From: Paenibacillus uliginis N3/975
GTDB lineage: Bacteria; Bacillota; Bacilli; Paenibacillales; Paenibacillaceae
Reading direction: 5' to 3'
DNA length: 64,000 nt
Assembly: GCF_900177425.1 (NCBI RefSeq)
Contig: NZ_LT840184.1
Location: forward strand, 2,310,613-2,374,612
The notes beneath the pieces were generated by a model. The model did not search any database. It saw only the letters and a list, made by a program, of their open reading frames with translations, and was not told the origin of the DNA. A program made the translations under genes and the position numbers. Below are positions 33,588 to 42,284 of this stretch, piece after piece (position 1 is the stretch's first letter; every line of letters begins with the position of its first letter).

Positions 33588-34259
33588 TTAGCTATTTACA
33601 ATACCTAATACAAAACCATCATAACCTTTACTGCCAACAGTCTGAATGGCAGTTGCCGTAATCTTGGGTTCATCAGCTAACAGATCATAAAACGTCCTTA
33701 CTCCCTTGACACGGGGATCTTGACTATTTTCATTTATAACTTCGCCTTCACGAATGACATTATCTCCAATAATAACAGTTCCAGGATAAGACAGATGAAG
33801 TGCCCATTTTAGATAGTTTGGATTATTTGGTTTGTCAGCATCAATTAATATAAAGTCAAAGGGCTCTACGCCCTCACTTTCCATTTGAGCCAATTGATCT
33901 AAAGCTTCTCCTACTCGAAGTTCTACAATACCACTTAGCTGAGCTAGGGATATGTTCGCCTGTGCTACCTGAGCATGAACTGGGTCTAGTTCCAATGTCA
34001 CTAATTGTCCATCAGACGGCAGTGCTCTCGCCAACCAGATTGTACTGTATCCCCCCAATGTACCAATCTCCAAAATTCGTTTTGCGCCTTTCATTTGAGC
34101 TAATAAGTTTAATAACTTCCCTTGACTTGGTGTAACATCATAGGGTGGTAACCCTGCCTGTTGATTTGCGGACAACACTTGTTCCAGTACCGAGTCATAT
34201 GGAATCAGACGCTCCGAAATATACTCATCCACCTTCACCCAAGTATTCATTTGATTCAT
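33588..34259 (-). CDS. SAM-dependent O-methyltransferase
   Basis: A 223-residue class I methyltransferase of the catechol/caffeoyl-CoA O-methyltransferase (Methyltransf_3) family. ATG 34259 is taken with AAAGGAG 11 bases upstream; ATG 34268 is only two bases from it. Motif I is AKRILEIGTLGGYSTIWLA, motif with acidic end LVTLELDP, and the metal-binding region FDFILIDADKPNN with the adjacent Asp residues. Substrates are usually catechol-type compounds; none can be named. Divergent from the LysR gene at 34391, which may control it. Convergent side faces the 33380 repeat. Confidence 0.92.
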   Translation of the reverse strand: MNQMNTWVKVDEYISERLIPYDSVLEQVLSANQQAGLPPYDVTPSQGKLLNLLAQMKGAKRILEIGTLGGYSTIWLARALPSDGQLVTLELDPVHAQVAQANISLAQLSGIVELRVGEALDQLAQMESEGVEPFDFILIDADKPNNPNYLKWALHLSYPGTVIIGDNVIREGEVINENSQDPRVKGVRTFYDLLADEPKITATAIQTVGSKGYDGFVLGIVNS

Positions 34260-34390
34260 ACTTATCATTTCTCCTTTTGAATTTTTTACCTTCAGCTGTA
34301 TTGTATGTGAGAATTAATCATAAAAATAATATATGTTTCTAGTTGATTCATATATATAATATATATATTTGAAGCGAAGGGAGCTTATAA

Positions 34391-35287
34391 ATGAATTTAC
34401 ATGCATTACGCTTATTTCATGTGGTCGCATCTACTGGAAGCGTGACACGCGCTTCGGAATTGTTAAATATAAGTCAGCCAGCTATTACCGCTCAAATTAA
34501 AAAATTTGAGAAAGAGTTGTTACTCACCCTGCTTAAGCCTCTAGGAAGAGGGATTGCACTAACAGATGCTGGTGAAGAGCTTGCTCTACTTGCAAAAAGA
34601 CTCTTCGCGGTTGAACAGCAAATTGAACAATTCGCTCAGGATTATCGTAATGGTACGAAAGGATGCATTAGATTAGCCGCAACGTATTTACCCGCTCACT
34701 TCCTGATACCCGCTTGGATCGCAAAGTTCAAACAACAATATGAACATGTTGAAATGATGATTACTACGACCAATTCAAGTGATGCACTGAAGCAGCTTTT
34801 AAATGTAGATGTGGATATCGCTATTTATGGGGGGATAGCCGAGAAATATCCAGATACGATTCTGACAGAAGAATTGTTTCAGGACGAGCTATGGTTTGTA
34901 GTTGCACCTAATCACCGATATGCGAATCAGCAAGTTACTCTGTCGGAAATGATGAAAGAACCTTTTGTCATGCGTGAGGAAGGCAGTTCAACTCGGGATA
35001 GACTACTATCTTTATGTCGCACATACAATTCATCAGTTCCTACAATATCTTTGCAATTTAACGGACTGCATGAAGCGATCACAGCTGTTATTGCCGGATA
35101 CGGTGCAAACTTTGTCTCATCATTAGTTGTACGCGAATATGTAGAACGTGGGGAGTTGTCCCGCGTTTATGTTGAAGGGATCCATTTAAAAAATACAATT
35201 GCCATTTGTACACGAAAAAACGAGACATTGTCAGCTTCCTCAATGAACCTCATTCAGATGATCCGTCAAAATCCATATATCAAATAG
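34391..35287 (+). CDS. LysR family transcriptional regulator
   Basis: A 298-residue regulator with an AGCGAAGGGAGC ribosome site upstream. HTH in LHALRLFHVVASTGSVTRASELLNISQPAITAQIKKFEKEL; effector lobes follow (RLAATYLPAHFLIPAWIAKFKQQY opens the first). It is divergent from the O-methyltransferase across a 131-base AT-rich gap (34260-34390) with overlapping ATATAT runs, the classic layout for a LysR regulator controlling its neighbour. The inducer is unknown. Confidence 0.92.
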   Translation: MNLHALRLFHVVASTGSVTRASELLNISQPAITAQIKKFEKELLLTLLKPLGRGIALTDAGEELALLAKRLFAVEQQIEQFAQDYRNGTKGCIRLAATYLPAHFLIPAWIAKFKQQYEHVEMMITTTNSSDALKQLLNVDVDIAIYGGIAEKYPDTILTEELFQDELWFVVAPNHRYANQQVTLSEMMKEPFVMREEGSSTRDRLLSLCRTYNSSVPTISLQFNGLHEAITAVIAGYGANFVSSLVVREYVERGELSRVYVEGIHLKNTIAICTRKNETLSASSMNLIQMIRQNPYIK

Positions 35288-35382
35288 TGAGATTACCTAA
35301 TTTCCAAGTTCCAGCATATTGAAACAAGCATATTACATATATTTCAAATAAATGAGGATAATTAAAATTTACAGGAGGAGGG

Positions 35383-36207
35383 ATGAGGTTGACAGATGCT
35401 TTCGTGGCACGCTCGTTAGACGAGATACGGTTTTGGTCTAGAATCATGAAGGAGCATTCCTTGTTTCTTCGATTAGGCTTTAGATGCGAAGATACCCAGC
35501 TTATTGCTGAGGCGATGCAGTTTCAAGCCACTTTCGAAGATATCGAGAGAAGGTCCCACGCATATTCTTTAAATACGGATCCTTCCACGATTAGGGAGTT
35601 TAATTGCGAGGTTCAAAACGCGGCAACCCATATTTGGGCGTTTAAAAGAAAGGTGCTCGGTCTCATATTGCGATGCAAACTTCCAGGGGGGACCAATTTT
35701 CCGCTATTAGTCGATCATGTGAGCAGGGAAGCGAATTATTTTCGAAACCGCCTTGATGAGCTGAATTGTGGGCAACTGGAGCCTCTGCATGATGCGATTA
35801 TAGACGAAAATGTATTTTTCTTAAGAATCATGGCTGACCATGCAAAATTTATAGGCCATTTGCTGGACCCATCAGAGCGGAAGCTTGTAGAGCAGGCTAG
35901 GGAGTTCGGTCATGAGTTTGATCAATTGATGTTTCAAGCTATAGATCTAAGCTCGATGCGACCACAATCACAAACTGTTCCGCTATTAAGCCAATTTGTC
36001 GATGAAAACAAAGTATCGGTAAAGTCCCTTCGCGATTTCAAGAAAACAGCGGCTGACTTGATTGAGCAGTGCCGAATAAAGAGCATTATTCATCCGTTGT
36101 TGGCAGACCACGTATTCCGCGAAGCCGAAAGGTTCCTCTTCATTCTTGAAATGTTTGATCGATCCTTATCAGGTCATCATGTCAACAAAAAAGAATTGCT
36201 TTTCTAA
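35383..36207 (+). CDS. DUF2935 family protein (two metal-binding helical bundles)
   Basis: A 274-residue protein with AGGAGGAGGG before ATG 35383 (TTG 35389 is an equally spaced alternative). Two similar halves are seen: RSLDEIRFWSRIMKEHSLFLRLG with LVDHVSREANYFRNRL in the first and FFLRIMADHAKFIGHLLDP with LADHVFREAERFLFIL in the second. Each half gives His and Glu in ExxxW...H and DH...E positions, the DUF2935 arrangement seen in four-helix ferritin-like bundles that bind metal. It is common in Bacillus and Paenibacillus; function unproven. Followed by a YmaF-like gene. Confidence 0.88.
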   Translation: MRLTDAFVARSLDEIRFWSRIMKEHSLFLRLGFRCEDTQLIAEAMQFQATFEDIERRSHAYSLNTDPSTIREFNCEVQNAATHIWAFKRKVLGLILRCKLPGGTNFPLLVDHVSREANYFRNRLDELNCGQLEPLHDAIIDENVFFLRIMADHAKFIGHLLDPSERKLVEQAREFGHEFDQLMFQAIDLSSMRPQSQTVPLLSQFVDENKVSVKSLRDFKKTAADLIEQCRIKSIIHPLLADHVFREAERFLFILEMFDRSLSGHHVNKKELLF

Positions 36208-36285
36208 GCTGCAAGGATATCGAACCATCTTCTCTAAATTCACATATATTGAATCTGAATATGGGATCTAGGGAGGTTTTTATCT

Positions 36286-36684
36286 GTGAGCAAACCAGTA
36301 AAAGGGGTTTTGTTCTGTTTAAACGATTCTGATGCTAATTCTGAACATTCTCATAAGTTGTTTATTACTTCCTGGGACGGTAGACCTGTTAACCTTCATG
36401 TTCATCCATTTTCCGGTGATACTTCGTATGATGTAGGTCATTATCATCATTATGCCGGCATTACAGAGGCTGCACCAACTGGAGTTCCGCATGTCCACAA
36501 TTATTATGCCGTAACTTCATTTAATGATGGGCACAAGCATACGATTAGAGGCACGACAGGGCCAGCATTCCCTTTACCGGAAGGGGGCCATTATCATCAT
36601 TTTGAAGGCTACACTACGGTTAATGGAGCAATTCCACATACCCATAAATACGCTGGAAACACAGGGAATGAAAAAAACTATTAA
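36286..36684 (+). CDS. YmaF family protein
   Basis: A 132-residue His-rich protein starting at GTG 36286, with AGGGAGG about ten bases upstream. Repeated HxH-type elements are arranged at intervals: HSHKLFITSWDGRPVNLHVHPFSG, GHYHHYAGIT, VPHVHNYYA, DGHKHTIRG, GHYHHFEGYT, IPHTHKYAG. This is the YmaF pattern, with His pairs probably binding metal. The family is linked to sporulating Bacilli but has no known role. About 80 bases separate it from the DUF2935 gene. Terminator 36704-36730 follows. Confidence 0.88.
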   Translation: MSKPVKGVLFCLNDSDANSEHSHKLFITSWDGRPVNLHVHPFSGDTSYDVGHYHHYAGITEAAPTGVPHVHNYYAVTSFNDGHKHTIRGTTGPAFPLPEGGHYHHFEGYTTVNGAIPHTHKYAGNTGNEKNY

Positions 36685-36703
36685 ACCTAAATGGAATAAT
36701 GAG

Positions 36704-36730
36704 GGCTGCCTGTCTCGGGCAGTCTTTTTT
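36704..36730 (+). terminator. Terminator after the YmaF-family gene
   Basis: GGCTGCC (36704-36710) with GGCAGTC (36718-36724), one G-U pair, then six T. Confidence 0.8.
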
Positions 36731-36890
36731 ACGTTCTCTAATCCGATTTGCTAAAAGATAGAAATCATATCCTCAAATTAAAGGCGCTATATGGTAATTT
36801 AAATTATGGGTCATTTTTTTTGAGGAATTGTCAGAAATCAAGAACTTCCCGAGTCTATATAGCAGGTCAACTTTTTGAAAGCGGGGTTAT

Positions 36891-38636
36891 ATGTTGAATA
36901 CTTTGGAAGACAGCAGCATCAAGGATTGGGAAGAGCTAGAAGACGGAGAACTGGTGAAGCGGGCTCAGTCAGGTGAAAACGAGGCGTTTGGAGAACTGGT
37001 TCGTCGGCATCGTGCCAAGGTGTACCGCTATGCCAGAGCGTATACTCAAGAATCCTTCCTGGCAGAGGATATTGTACAGGATGCTCTCATTCGAGCATTT
37101 ATGCATCTTGGTAAACTGGTCGATGTGGAACGATTCCTGCCCTGGGTTCACCGAATTGTTCGCAATCAGGCGTTCTCTAGACTGAACAGCACAGCAGCTG
37201 TGAAGGAACAGTCGTTTACCGCGCTGGCTTCCATCATGGACCGGGATGCTAATGATTCCGCAGATTGGAATGATCTCGATGGTATTTTGCGGCGTCTTAA
37301 CCAGACCCACATGGAGGACACGTTTATATCAGCTGTCCCGGAAAGCCGGTTGATGCAGAAGGAAACACTTCGTGTCTTGACGGAGATCATTCAATGTCTC
37401 AAGCCGAGGGAACGTCTAATTTTTGAATCCCATTTCTTCGAACAGCTGTCCCCACAGGAAATTGCGAATCTATTTCAGCTTAAGACAGCCAATGTGTACC
37501 AGATTATTTCTCGATCGCGAAAAAAAGTTATTCAACAAAAAATCCGTGTCACAGTTGACTCCTATATTAAATCGAGAAGGGATTTGGGGATTGTGAAAAA
37601 AACGGTGCTTACGTACAAAGATACTTTATCAGAGGCCAGAACATGTACATCGGCTGCAGAGTCGATCTATAAAATGCTCCAATATACGGACTATAAGTTG
37701 TCACTCCCTATGATCATGGGTCTTACAGGTCACGCGTTCCGAATTAATATCGTACCAGATAGCGTTCATATCGCCGGCCCAACAACGTACAACTTTGCAG
37801 ACGTTCTGACAAGGGGATTAAAAAACATGGGCTTCCGCTCTAAGACGGTAGATGGGAAGTTGGCTGGAATAGGTCCCAATAAGAACTTGCTTCAACAAGA
37901 CCAACTAAACGTTAACGCAATGGAGAAACGTGATATCCATCATGCGCTACCGGAGGCATTGAACCTTATACACCGTTCCCTGGACCGGGGAGTACCAGTG
38001 CTGGCGTGGGATCTATTTTTCCCGGAGTTTGGTATTATATATGGGTATGATGATGCGCAGAGATCCTTGTTCGCCGAGGAATGCGGAAGAAAAGATTCGC
38101 TGTCTTATGATAATCTAGGACGCAGTGTGCTCGAAGAAATCTTCGTACTTGCTATTGAGGACTACACCAAGGTCTCATTACGTGAACAGCTGCAAAATGC
38201 ACTGCAATCGATTTTGGAGCATTACGATGGGGAAGAGGAAAATATCCCAGTTGATAGTGTTAAAGGTTTGGCAGGGTACGATGTGTGGATGAAAGCTTTC
38301 GAGAATGGCAGCATTGAGCCGAACGGGAATGCTTACAATATCGCTGTGGTCAGGGACGCTCGAGGTAATGCGGCTGCATTTTTCAAGGAGCTTCTGGAAA
38401 TCTGGCCAACGGAACAGGATCAAGACCGGAACATCCGGGATTGGTTCGGTAAGGCGGAAGCTGCTTATCGAAATATCACGAAACATTTTGATAAGCTGCA
38501 TGAACGGTATCCGTTCCCTGAAGGAGGGACGCCGAATGGACAGTCAAGATCTGAGGATATTGAACAATTGCGTCTAATTAAAGAAGAAGAGGCGAAGGCG
38601 GTTGGGGTACTGCGTAAGATTCTGAAAGGGTTGTAA
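36891..38636 (+). CDS. ECF-type sigma factor with a large C-terminal domain
   Basis: A 581-residue protein with GCGGGG before ATG 36891. Residues ~20-100 are sigma-70 region 2 (ELVRRHRAKVYRYARAYTQ, EDIVQDALIRAF), ~155-220 region 4 (LKPRERLIFESHFFEQLSP, IANLFQLKTANVYQIISRSRKK). Normal ECF factors are ~170-200 residues; here another ~350 follow. That part has GLTGHAFRINIVPDSVHIAGP and WDLFFPEFGIIYGYDDAQRSLF, resembling the BtrH/C39-like peptidase fold found in peptide-maturation proteins, though catalytic Cys and His are not clear. No anti-sigma gene is beside it, so the tail may be the controlling module. The gene stands alone before a repeat element. Confidence 0.85.
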   Translation: MLNTLEDSSIKDWEELEDGELVKRAQSGENEAFGELVRRHRAKVYRYARAYTQESFLAEDIVQDALIRAFMHLGKLVDVERFLPWVHRIVRNQAFSRLNSTAAVKEQSFTALASIMDRDANDSADWNDLDGILRRLNQTHMEDTFISAVPESRLMQKETLRVLTEIIQCLKPRERLIFESHFFEQLSPQEIANLFQLKTANVYQIISRSRKKVIQQKIRVTVDSYIKSRRDLGIVKKTVLTYKDTLSEARTCTSAAESIYKMLQYTDYKLSLPMIMGLTGHAFRINIVPDSVHIAGPTTYNFADVLTRGLKNMGFRSKTVDGKLAGIGPNKNLLQQDQLNVNAMEKRDIHHALPEALNLIHRSLDRGVPVLAWDLFFPEFGIIYGYDDAQRSLFAEECGRKDSLSYDNLGRSVLEEIFVLAIEDYTKVSLREQLQNALQSILEHYDGEEENIPVDSVKGLAGYDVWMKAFENGSIEPNGNAYNIAVVRDARGNAAAFFKELLEIWPTEQDQDRNIRDWFGKAEAAYRNITKHFDKLHERYPFPEGGTPNGQSRSEDIEQLRLIKEEEAKAVGVLRKILKGL

Positions 38637-38654
38637 AGCGCAAAAGATTATAAG

Positions 38655-38831
38655 AGGATGTTCAAAAAGTCCGCTTTTGATCACGAAGTGAATCAGGAAG
38701 TGTGCTCGGCATCGAATCTTGAATTCAGCCGGTCCTTCCGGTGCTCACGTACCCAAAACGTACGCTCCGCTCCTCAGTCCCTAGCTTCATCCAACCTTCT
38801 CGGTGCTGAAAACCGACCTTTTTGAACACGC
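38655..38831. mobile_element. MITE-like fold-back repeat element
   Basis: About 177 bases bounded by imperfect inverted ends: the left reads AGGATGTTCAAAAAGTCCGC and the complement of the right reads GCGTGTTCAAAAAGGTCGGT, with further similarity inward for roughly 45 bases. There is no open frame inside. Internal CCGGTCCTTCCGG and CGTACCCAAAACGTACG are also self-complementary. The form is that of a non-autonomous inverted-repeat element; I recall similar short repeats between genes in Paenibacillus genomes, but this cannot be checked here. It lies after the sigma factor gene. Confidence 0.65.
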
Positions 38832-38907
38832 ACTATAAGAGTCGCGACCATTTACATTCACCATAATTTAGCATACAATATAACAATAATTTGATATCGC
38901 ATTTTTC

Positions 38908-38961
38908 AACCCCACTTTTTTTTGTTTTTTGGTATCCAAAACAAAAAAAAGTGGGGTTTTT
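38908..38961 (+). terminator. Perfect 21-bp hairpin directly before the EamA gene
   Basis: The arm 38908-38928 pairs without mismatch with 38938-38958 around TTGGTATCC, followed by a T run to 38961. It is an ideal terminator, yet the next start codon (38964 or 38979) is only 3-18 bases on, leaving no room for a promoter, so it must sit in the leader of the following gene. Confidence 0.8.
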
Positions 38962-38978
38962 CTATGGGGGAGAGAATC

Positions 38979-39872
38979 TTGTTTCAATTGCTAAAGAATT
39001 CGCTGTATGTATTTTTGGGAGCTTGCTGTTTCGGTATTCTGTCGACGGTAGTCAAGCTGGCATATAGCAAAGGGTTTGTGTTCGAAGAAGTCATGATAAG
39101 CCAATTCGGAACGGGATGGATGATCCTGCTTGTTCTAATGCTATTTTTTGCGAGAAGAAAAGTGACACTTAAACAGTTTGTAAGACTTGCGTGTGTCGGT
39201 CTGTGCACCTGTTTAACAGGGGTATTTTATTATCTATCCCTGCAGAGTATTCCCGCATCCATCGCAGTAGTGCTTCTGTTCCAGTTCACATGGATGGGGG
39301 TTATTATTGAAGCGATTGTGAACAGGTCAATGCCTGACAAACCAACACTGGTGTCTATCGTGATATTGTTCATCGGTACGATATTAGCAGGAGGATTGCT
39401 CGGAGCAGATCATCTCCAGCTTAATATAAAAGGCGCGTTGCTGGGACTCGCTGCCGCTCTCATGATGGCGTTGTTTGTATTTTTCAGCGGGAGAGTGGAG
39501 ACACAAATGCCGCCGATTACCCGCAGCTTCTATATGTCATGTGGCGGATTGATCCTGTTAACTGTGCTATTTACGCCCAAAGTATTTATAGAGGTATCGC
39601 CTGTCGACGGCCTGTGGATATATGGACTAATACTGGGCATATTTGGGGTGGTGCTTCCGGTTCTGCTGTTCGCCATGGGTGCGCCTAAGATTAGCACGGG
39701 GCTGGCAACCATACTTGGAGCAGGAGAGCTACCGGTTGCAGTGATCGTATCTGTCCTTTTTTTGAATGAGCTTGTCACGGGATTGCAATGGATTGGGGTA
39801 TTGGTCATCCTTTTAGGTATCGTGTATCCGCAAATAGCAACTGTTAGAGCTAAGACAGCACAAAAAATATAA
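38979..39872 (+). CDS. EamA-family (DMT) transporter
   Basis: A 297-residue inner-membrane protein with ten predicted helices in two EamA repeats. The first repeat opens with LYVFLGACCFGILSTVVKLAY and contains FYYLSLQSIPASIAVVLLFQ, the second has TRSFYMSCGGLIL and GVVLPVLLFAMGAPKISTGLATILGAGELPVAVIVS, the classic EamA 'E' site. TTG 38979 is preferred because GGGGGAGAG lies six bases upstream; ATG 38964 is the alternative. EamA proteins export small metabolites such as amino acids; the substrate is unknown. Its leader has a strong hairpin at 38908-38958, so expression may need antitermination. Confidence 0.88.
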   Translation: MFQLLKNSLYVFLGACCFGILSTVVKLAYSKGFVFEEVMISQFGTGWMILLVLMLFFARRKVTLKQFVRLACVGLCTCLTGVFYYLSLQSIPASIAVVLLFQFTWMGVIIEAIVNRSMPDKPTLVSIVILFIGTILAGGLLGADHLQLNIKGALLGLAAALMMALFVFFSGRVETQMPPITRSFYMSCGGLILLTVLFTPKVFIEVSPVDGLWIYGLILGIFGVVLPVLLFAMGAPKISTGLATILGAGELPVAVIVSVLFLNELVTGLQWIGVLVILLGIVYPQIATVRAKTAQKI

Positions 39873-40096
39873 AGGATGAAGGCAGGTGGAAGCGGGAAAA
39901 GAGCTTGAATGTTAATATATAAGTGTGAAAGTTTTTGACAATTAGCCGAAGGTTCGGAACGAAAACGGATACTTACAGCCCATCATAGCCATAGAAAGTT
40001 GCAGTGATGCTCCTTAAAGGCTTAAAATCTATAGGAGAGAAGAAATGATGCTATTTACTCATTTGATCCATCACGTAACCGAAAGGACGACTTGAG

Positions 40097-40840
40097 ATGA
40101 ACCAACAGCAAATAGGACAAATTAAAACAATCCGAAATGAAATTACCCGATTTATGATGAAATATAAGTTCGCCTTGGATGAAATCGAGACAAAAATCGA
40201 GATATTGAAAGAGGAGTTTCAGGCTCTGCATGACTACAGTCCGATTGAGCACACGAAAACAAGGTTAAAATCCTTGGAAAGTATTTTAAAGAAGCTGTAC
40301 CGTAAAGGAAACGATCTTTCTCTGGAATCCATTGAAGAAAATATTAAAGATATTGCGGGTTTGCGCATCACCTGCTCTTTTCTCTCCGATACTTACAAAG
40401 TCAGTGAAATGTTGCAGAAGCAAAGCGATCTGAAAGTGATAAACGTGAAGGATTACATTAAAAATCCGAAGCCAAATGGATACCAAAGTCTTCATTTACT
40501 CGTCGAAGTACCCGTGTTCTTGTCTGACCGTGTAGAGAATGTGTGTGTGGAAGTGCAGATACGGACTATAGCCATGGATTTCTGGGCAAGCCTGGAGCAC
40601 AAAATATTTTACAAATACAACCAGTCTGTACCGGAAAAGCTGCTGCTTGAGCTGAAAGCTGCGGCGGATACGGCAAACGATCTTGATCATCAAATGGAAC
40701 GGCTGCAGCGTGATGTTCAGCTTATCAAGGACTCGCATGCTGAGGAAGCACTGTTAGAAGAACTTCGAAGCTTTCAAATGAACAATCAACAATTTAAACT
40801 GCCTGCTGGGCTGATCGAAGTACTTAAGAAGGATTTATAA
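40097..40840 (+). CDS. relP: Small alarmone (p)ppGpp synthetase, RelP/YwaC type
   Basis: A 247-residue cytosolic enzyme that makes (p)ppGpp from ATP and GDP or GTP under envelope and alkaline stress. Synthetase motifs: IKDIAGLRITCSFLSDTYKV, VKDYIKNPKPNGYQSLHLLVE and EVQIRTIAMDFWASLEHKIFYK. It agrees closely with YwaC (SasA/RelP): HDYSPIEHTKTRLKSLESI and VNVKDYIKNPKPNGY-type stretches. There are no HD hydrolase, TGS or ACT domains. The C-terminus is ~35 residues longer than YwaC. RBS AAAGGAC before ATG 40097. Confidence 0.93.
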   Translation: MNQQQIGQIKTIRNEITRFMMKYKFALDEIETKIEILKEEFQALHDYSPIEHTKTRLKSLESILKKLYRKGNDLSLESIEENIKDIAGLRITCSFLSDTYKVSEMLQKQSDLKVINVKDYIKNPKPNGYQSLHLLVEVPVFLSDRVENVCVEVQIRTIAMDFWASLEHKIFYKYNQSVPEKLLLELKAAADTANDLDHQMERLQRDVQLIKDSHAEEALLEELRSFQMNNQQFKLPAGLIEVLKKDL

Positions 40841-40874
40841 ATTGTTATCTTAGTAGCCATTGGAAATGAATCGA

Positions 40875-40904
40875 GGACTCTGCGAACTATCGTAGAGTCC
40901 TTTT
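40875..40904 (+). terminator. Terminator after the alarmone synthetase gene
   Basis: GGACTCTGCG (40875-40884) with CGTAGAGTCC (40891-40900), one G-U pair, then TTTTG. Confidence 0.85.
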
Positions 40905-40994
40905 GTTATGATTCTTATGATCTGCAAACCGAGCTAAAGAAGCGTCTATGTCATCTCTAACTAAAATTTCATGAAATTAAGTCTAAAAATTGAA

Positions 40995-41024
40995 TTGACA
41001 TTTAACTTTATATACAAGTAAAAT
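40995..41024 (+). promoter_or_regulatory. Promoter candidate for the 41-50 kb sugar cluster
   Basis: TTGACA (40995-41000) and TAAAAT (41019-41024) are 18 bases apart, about 250 bases ahead of the first permease. The region between (41025-41277) is AT-rich and includes a cre-like site. Confidence 0.5.
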
Positions 41025-41131
41025 ACATGTATGTGAATTGACTGACATGAATGACACCCAAAGGATATTTAGCGAATGAGACATATATAGCTCTGTCAGA
41101 ATGCATAATCGGTCAATACATCCAACATAAA

Positions 41132-41146
41132 ATGATAGCGTTTACT
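41132..41146 (+). promoter_or_regulatory. Possible cre site (CcpA operator)
   Basis: ATGATAGCGTTTACT matches the cre consensus WTGNAANCGNWNNCW with one mismatch at position 5. It lies downstream of the promoter candidate and upstream of the sugar permease, as expected for catabolite repression. Confidence 0.4.
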
Positions 41147-41277
41147 TTACTTAATGCTTCGGTGCATTTTCGAGAGAGGAGTACAGCATCCATGATTTTT
41201 ATTCATTAAACAACGGAATAACGAGAAAAATCGACTTGTTATGCAAATATGGATCCCGCAAGAAGGGAGTGAAGGGA

Positions 41278-42246
41278 TTGGAAACCGTCATTCAGACCAC
41301 TGATGAGTTGAAACACACCGTACCAAAACGTAATCGCTGGCAGCAGGTTCGAACGAGAATGTGGAAGGACCGTTATTTATATCTGCTACTGCTTCCAGGT
41401 CTCTTATATTTTCTTATTTATCGGTATTTGCCGATGCTGGGTATTACCATCGCATTTAAAAATTTTAGCCCCTTCATGGGAATTGCGGATAGCCCGTGGG
41501 TCGGGTTAGACAACTTTCGCCGGATATTTGAAAATCCCGAAGTGTTGCAGGTCATATGGAACACCCTGGTCATCTCATTTTTACAGATCGCATTTGCGTT
41601 TCCTGCGCCGATTCTGCTCGCCATCATGCTGAACGAGGTGGCTAATCCGCTGTTGAAACGCTTGATGCAGTCGGTAGTTTACATGCCTCACTTTTTATCG
41701 TGGGTTGTTGTTGTTGGGATCGTTACGATTTTTTTCAGAAATGAGGGATTGGTTAACGATGCATTAAGGGAATTGTTCGGTGTACAGCAAAGTATCGGAT
41801 TCTTAACGGAACCAGACTATTTCCGACTGTTTCTGGTGTTTGAGGTCATATGGAAGGAAGCTGGATGGGGAACGATTATATTCCTTGCTGCCCTCGCGGG
41901 CGTGAACCCGGCATTATACGAGGCGGCGGTTATGGACGGTGCTAGTCGTTTCCGGCAAATCTGGCACATTACGTTACCAGCCATTCGGAGTACGATTATC
42001 ATCATGCTTATTATTCGGCTCGGTGACGTGCTTGAGGTCGGATTCGAACAGGTATTCCTCCAACTCAATGCGTTTAACATGCAGATTGGTAATACGCTGG
42101 ATACGTACGTTTATTACAAAGGGATTCAGCAGTCCGATTACAGCTTTTCCACAGCGGTGGGGGTCTTTAAAGGATTGGTCGGCCTTGTGCTAGTTATGTG
42201 CGCCAACAAACTGTCTAAACGGTTTGGCGAACAAGGTGTGTATTGA
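41278..42246 (+). CDS. ABC sugar permease, LplB type
   Basis: A 322-residue inner-membrane component of a carbohydrate importer. TTG 41278 has GAAGGGAG (41262-41269) eight bases upstream; the open frame to 41236 is leader. Six helices are visible, with LPGLLYFLIYRYLPMLGITIAFKNF typical of LplB, and the ATPase-contacting EAA loop YEAAVMDGASRFRQIWHITLP. It starts a co-directional cluster ending at 52368. No ATPase gene accompanies it, so a shared MsmX-like ATPase encoded elsewhere is expected. Confidence 0.93.
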   Translation: METVIQTTDELKHTVPKRNRWQQVRTRMWKDRYLYLLLLPGLLYFLIYRYLPMLGITIAFKNFSPFMGIADSPWVGLDNFRRIFENPEVLQVIWNTLVISFLQIAFAFPAPILLAIMLNEVANPLLKRLMQSVVYMPHFLSWVVVVGIVTIFFRNEGLVNDALRELFGVQQSIGFLTEPDYFRLFLVFEVIWKEAGWGTIIFLAALAGVNPALYEAAVMDGASRFRQIWHITLPAIRSTIIIMLIIRLGDVLEVGFEQVFLQLNAFNMQIGNTLDTYVYYKGIQQSDYSFSTAVGVFKGLVGLVLVMCANKLSKRFGEQGVY

Positions 42247-42284
42247 TCTGTCCTATCGGGCTACCGGAAAGGAGATTGTAGACA

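Noticed and set aside
33170..33661. 163-codon plus frame across the remnant, terminator and palindromic repeat
   Set aside because: It reads through a terminator hairpin and a repeat and has no ribosome site.
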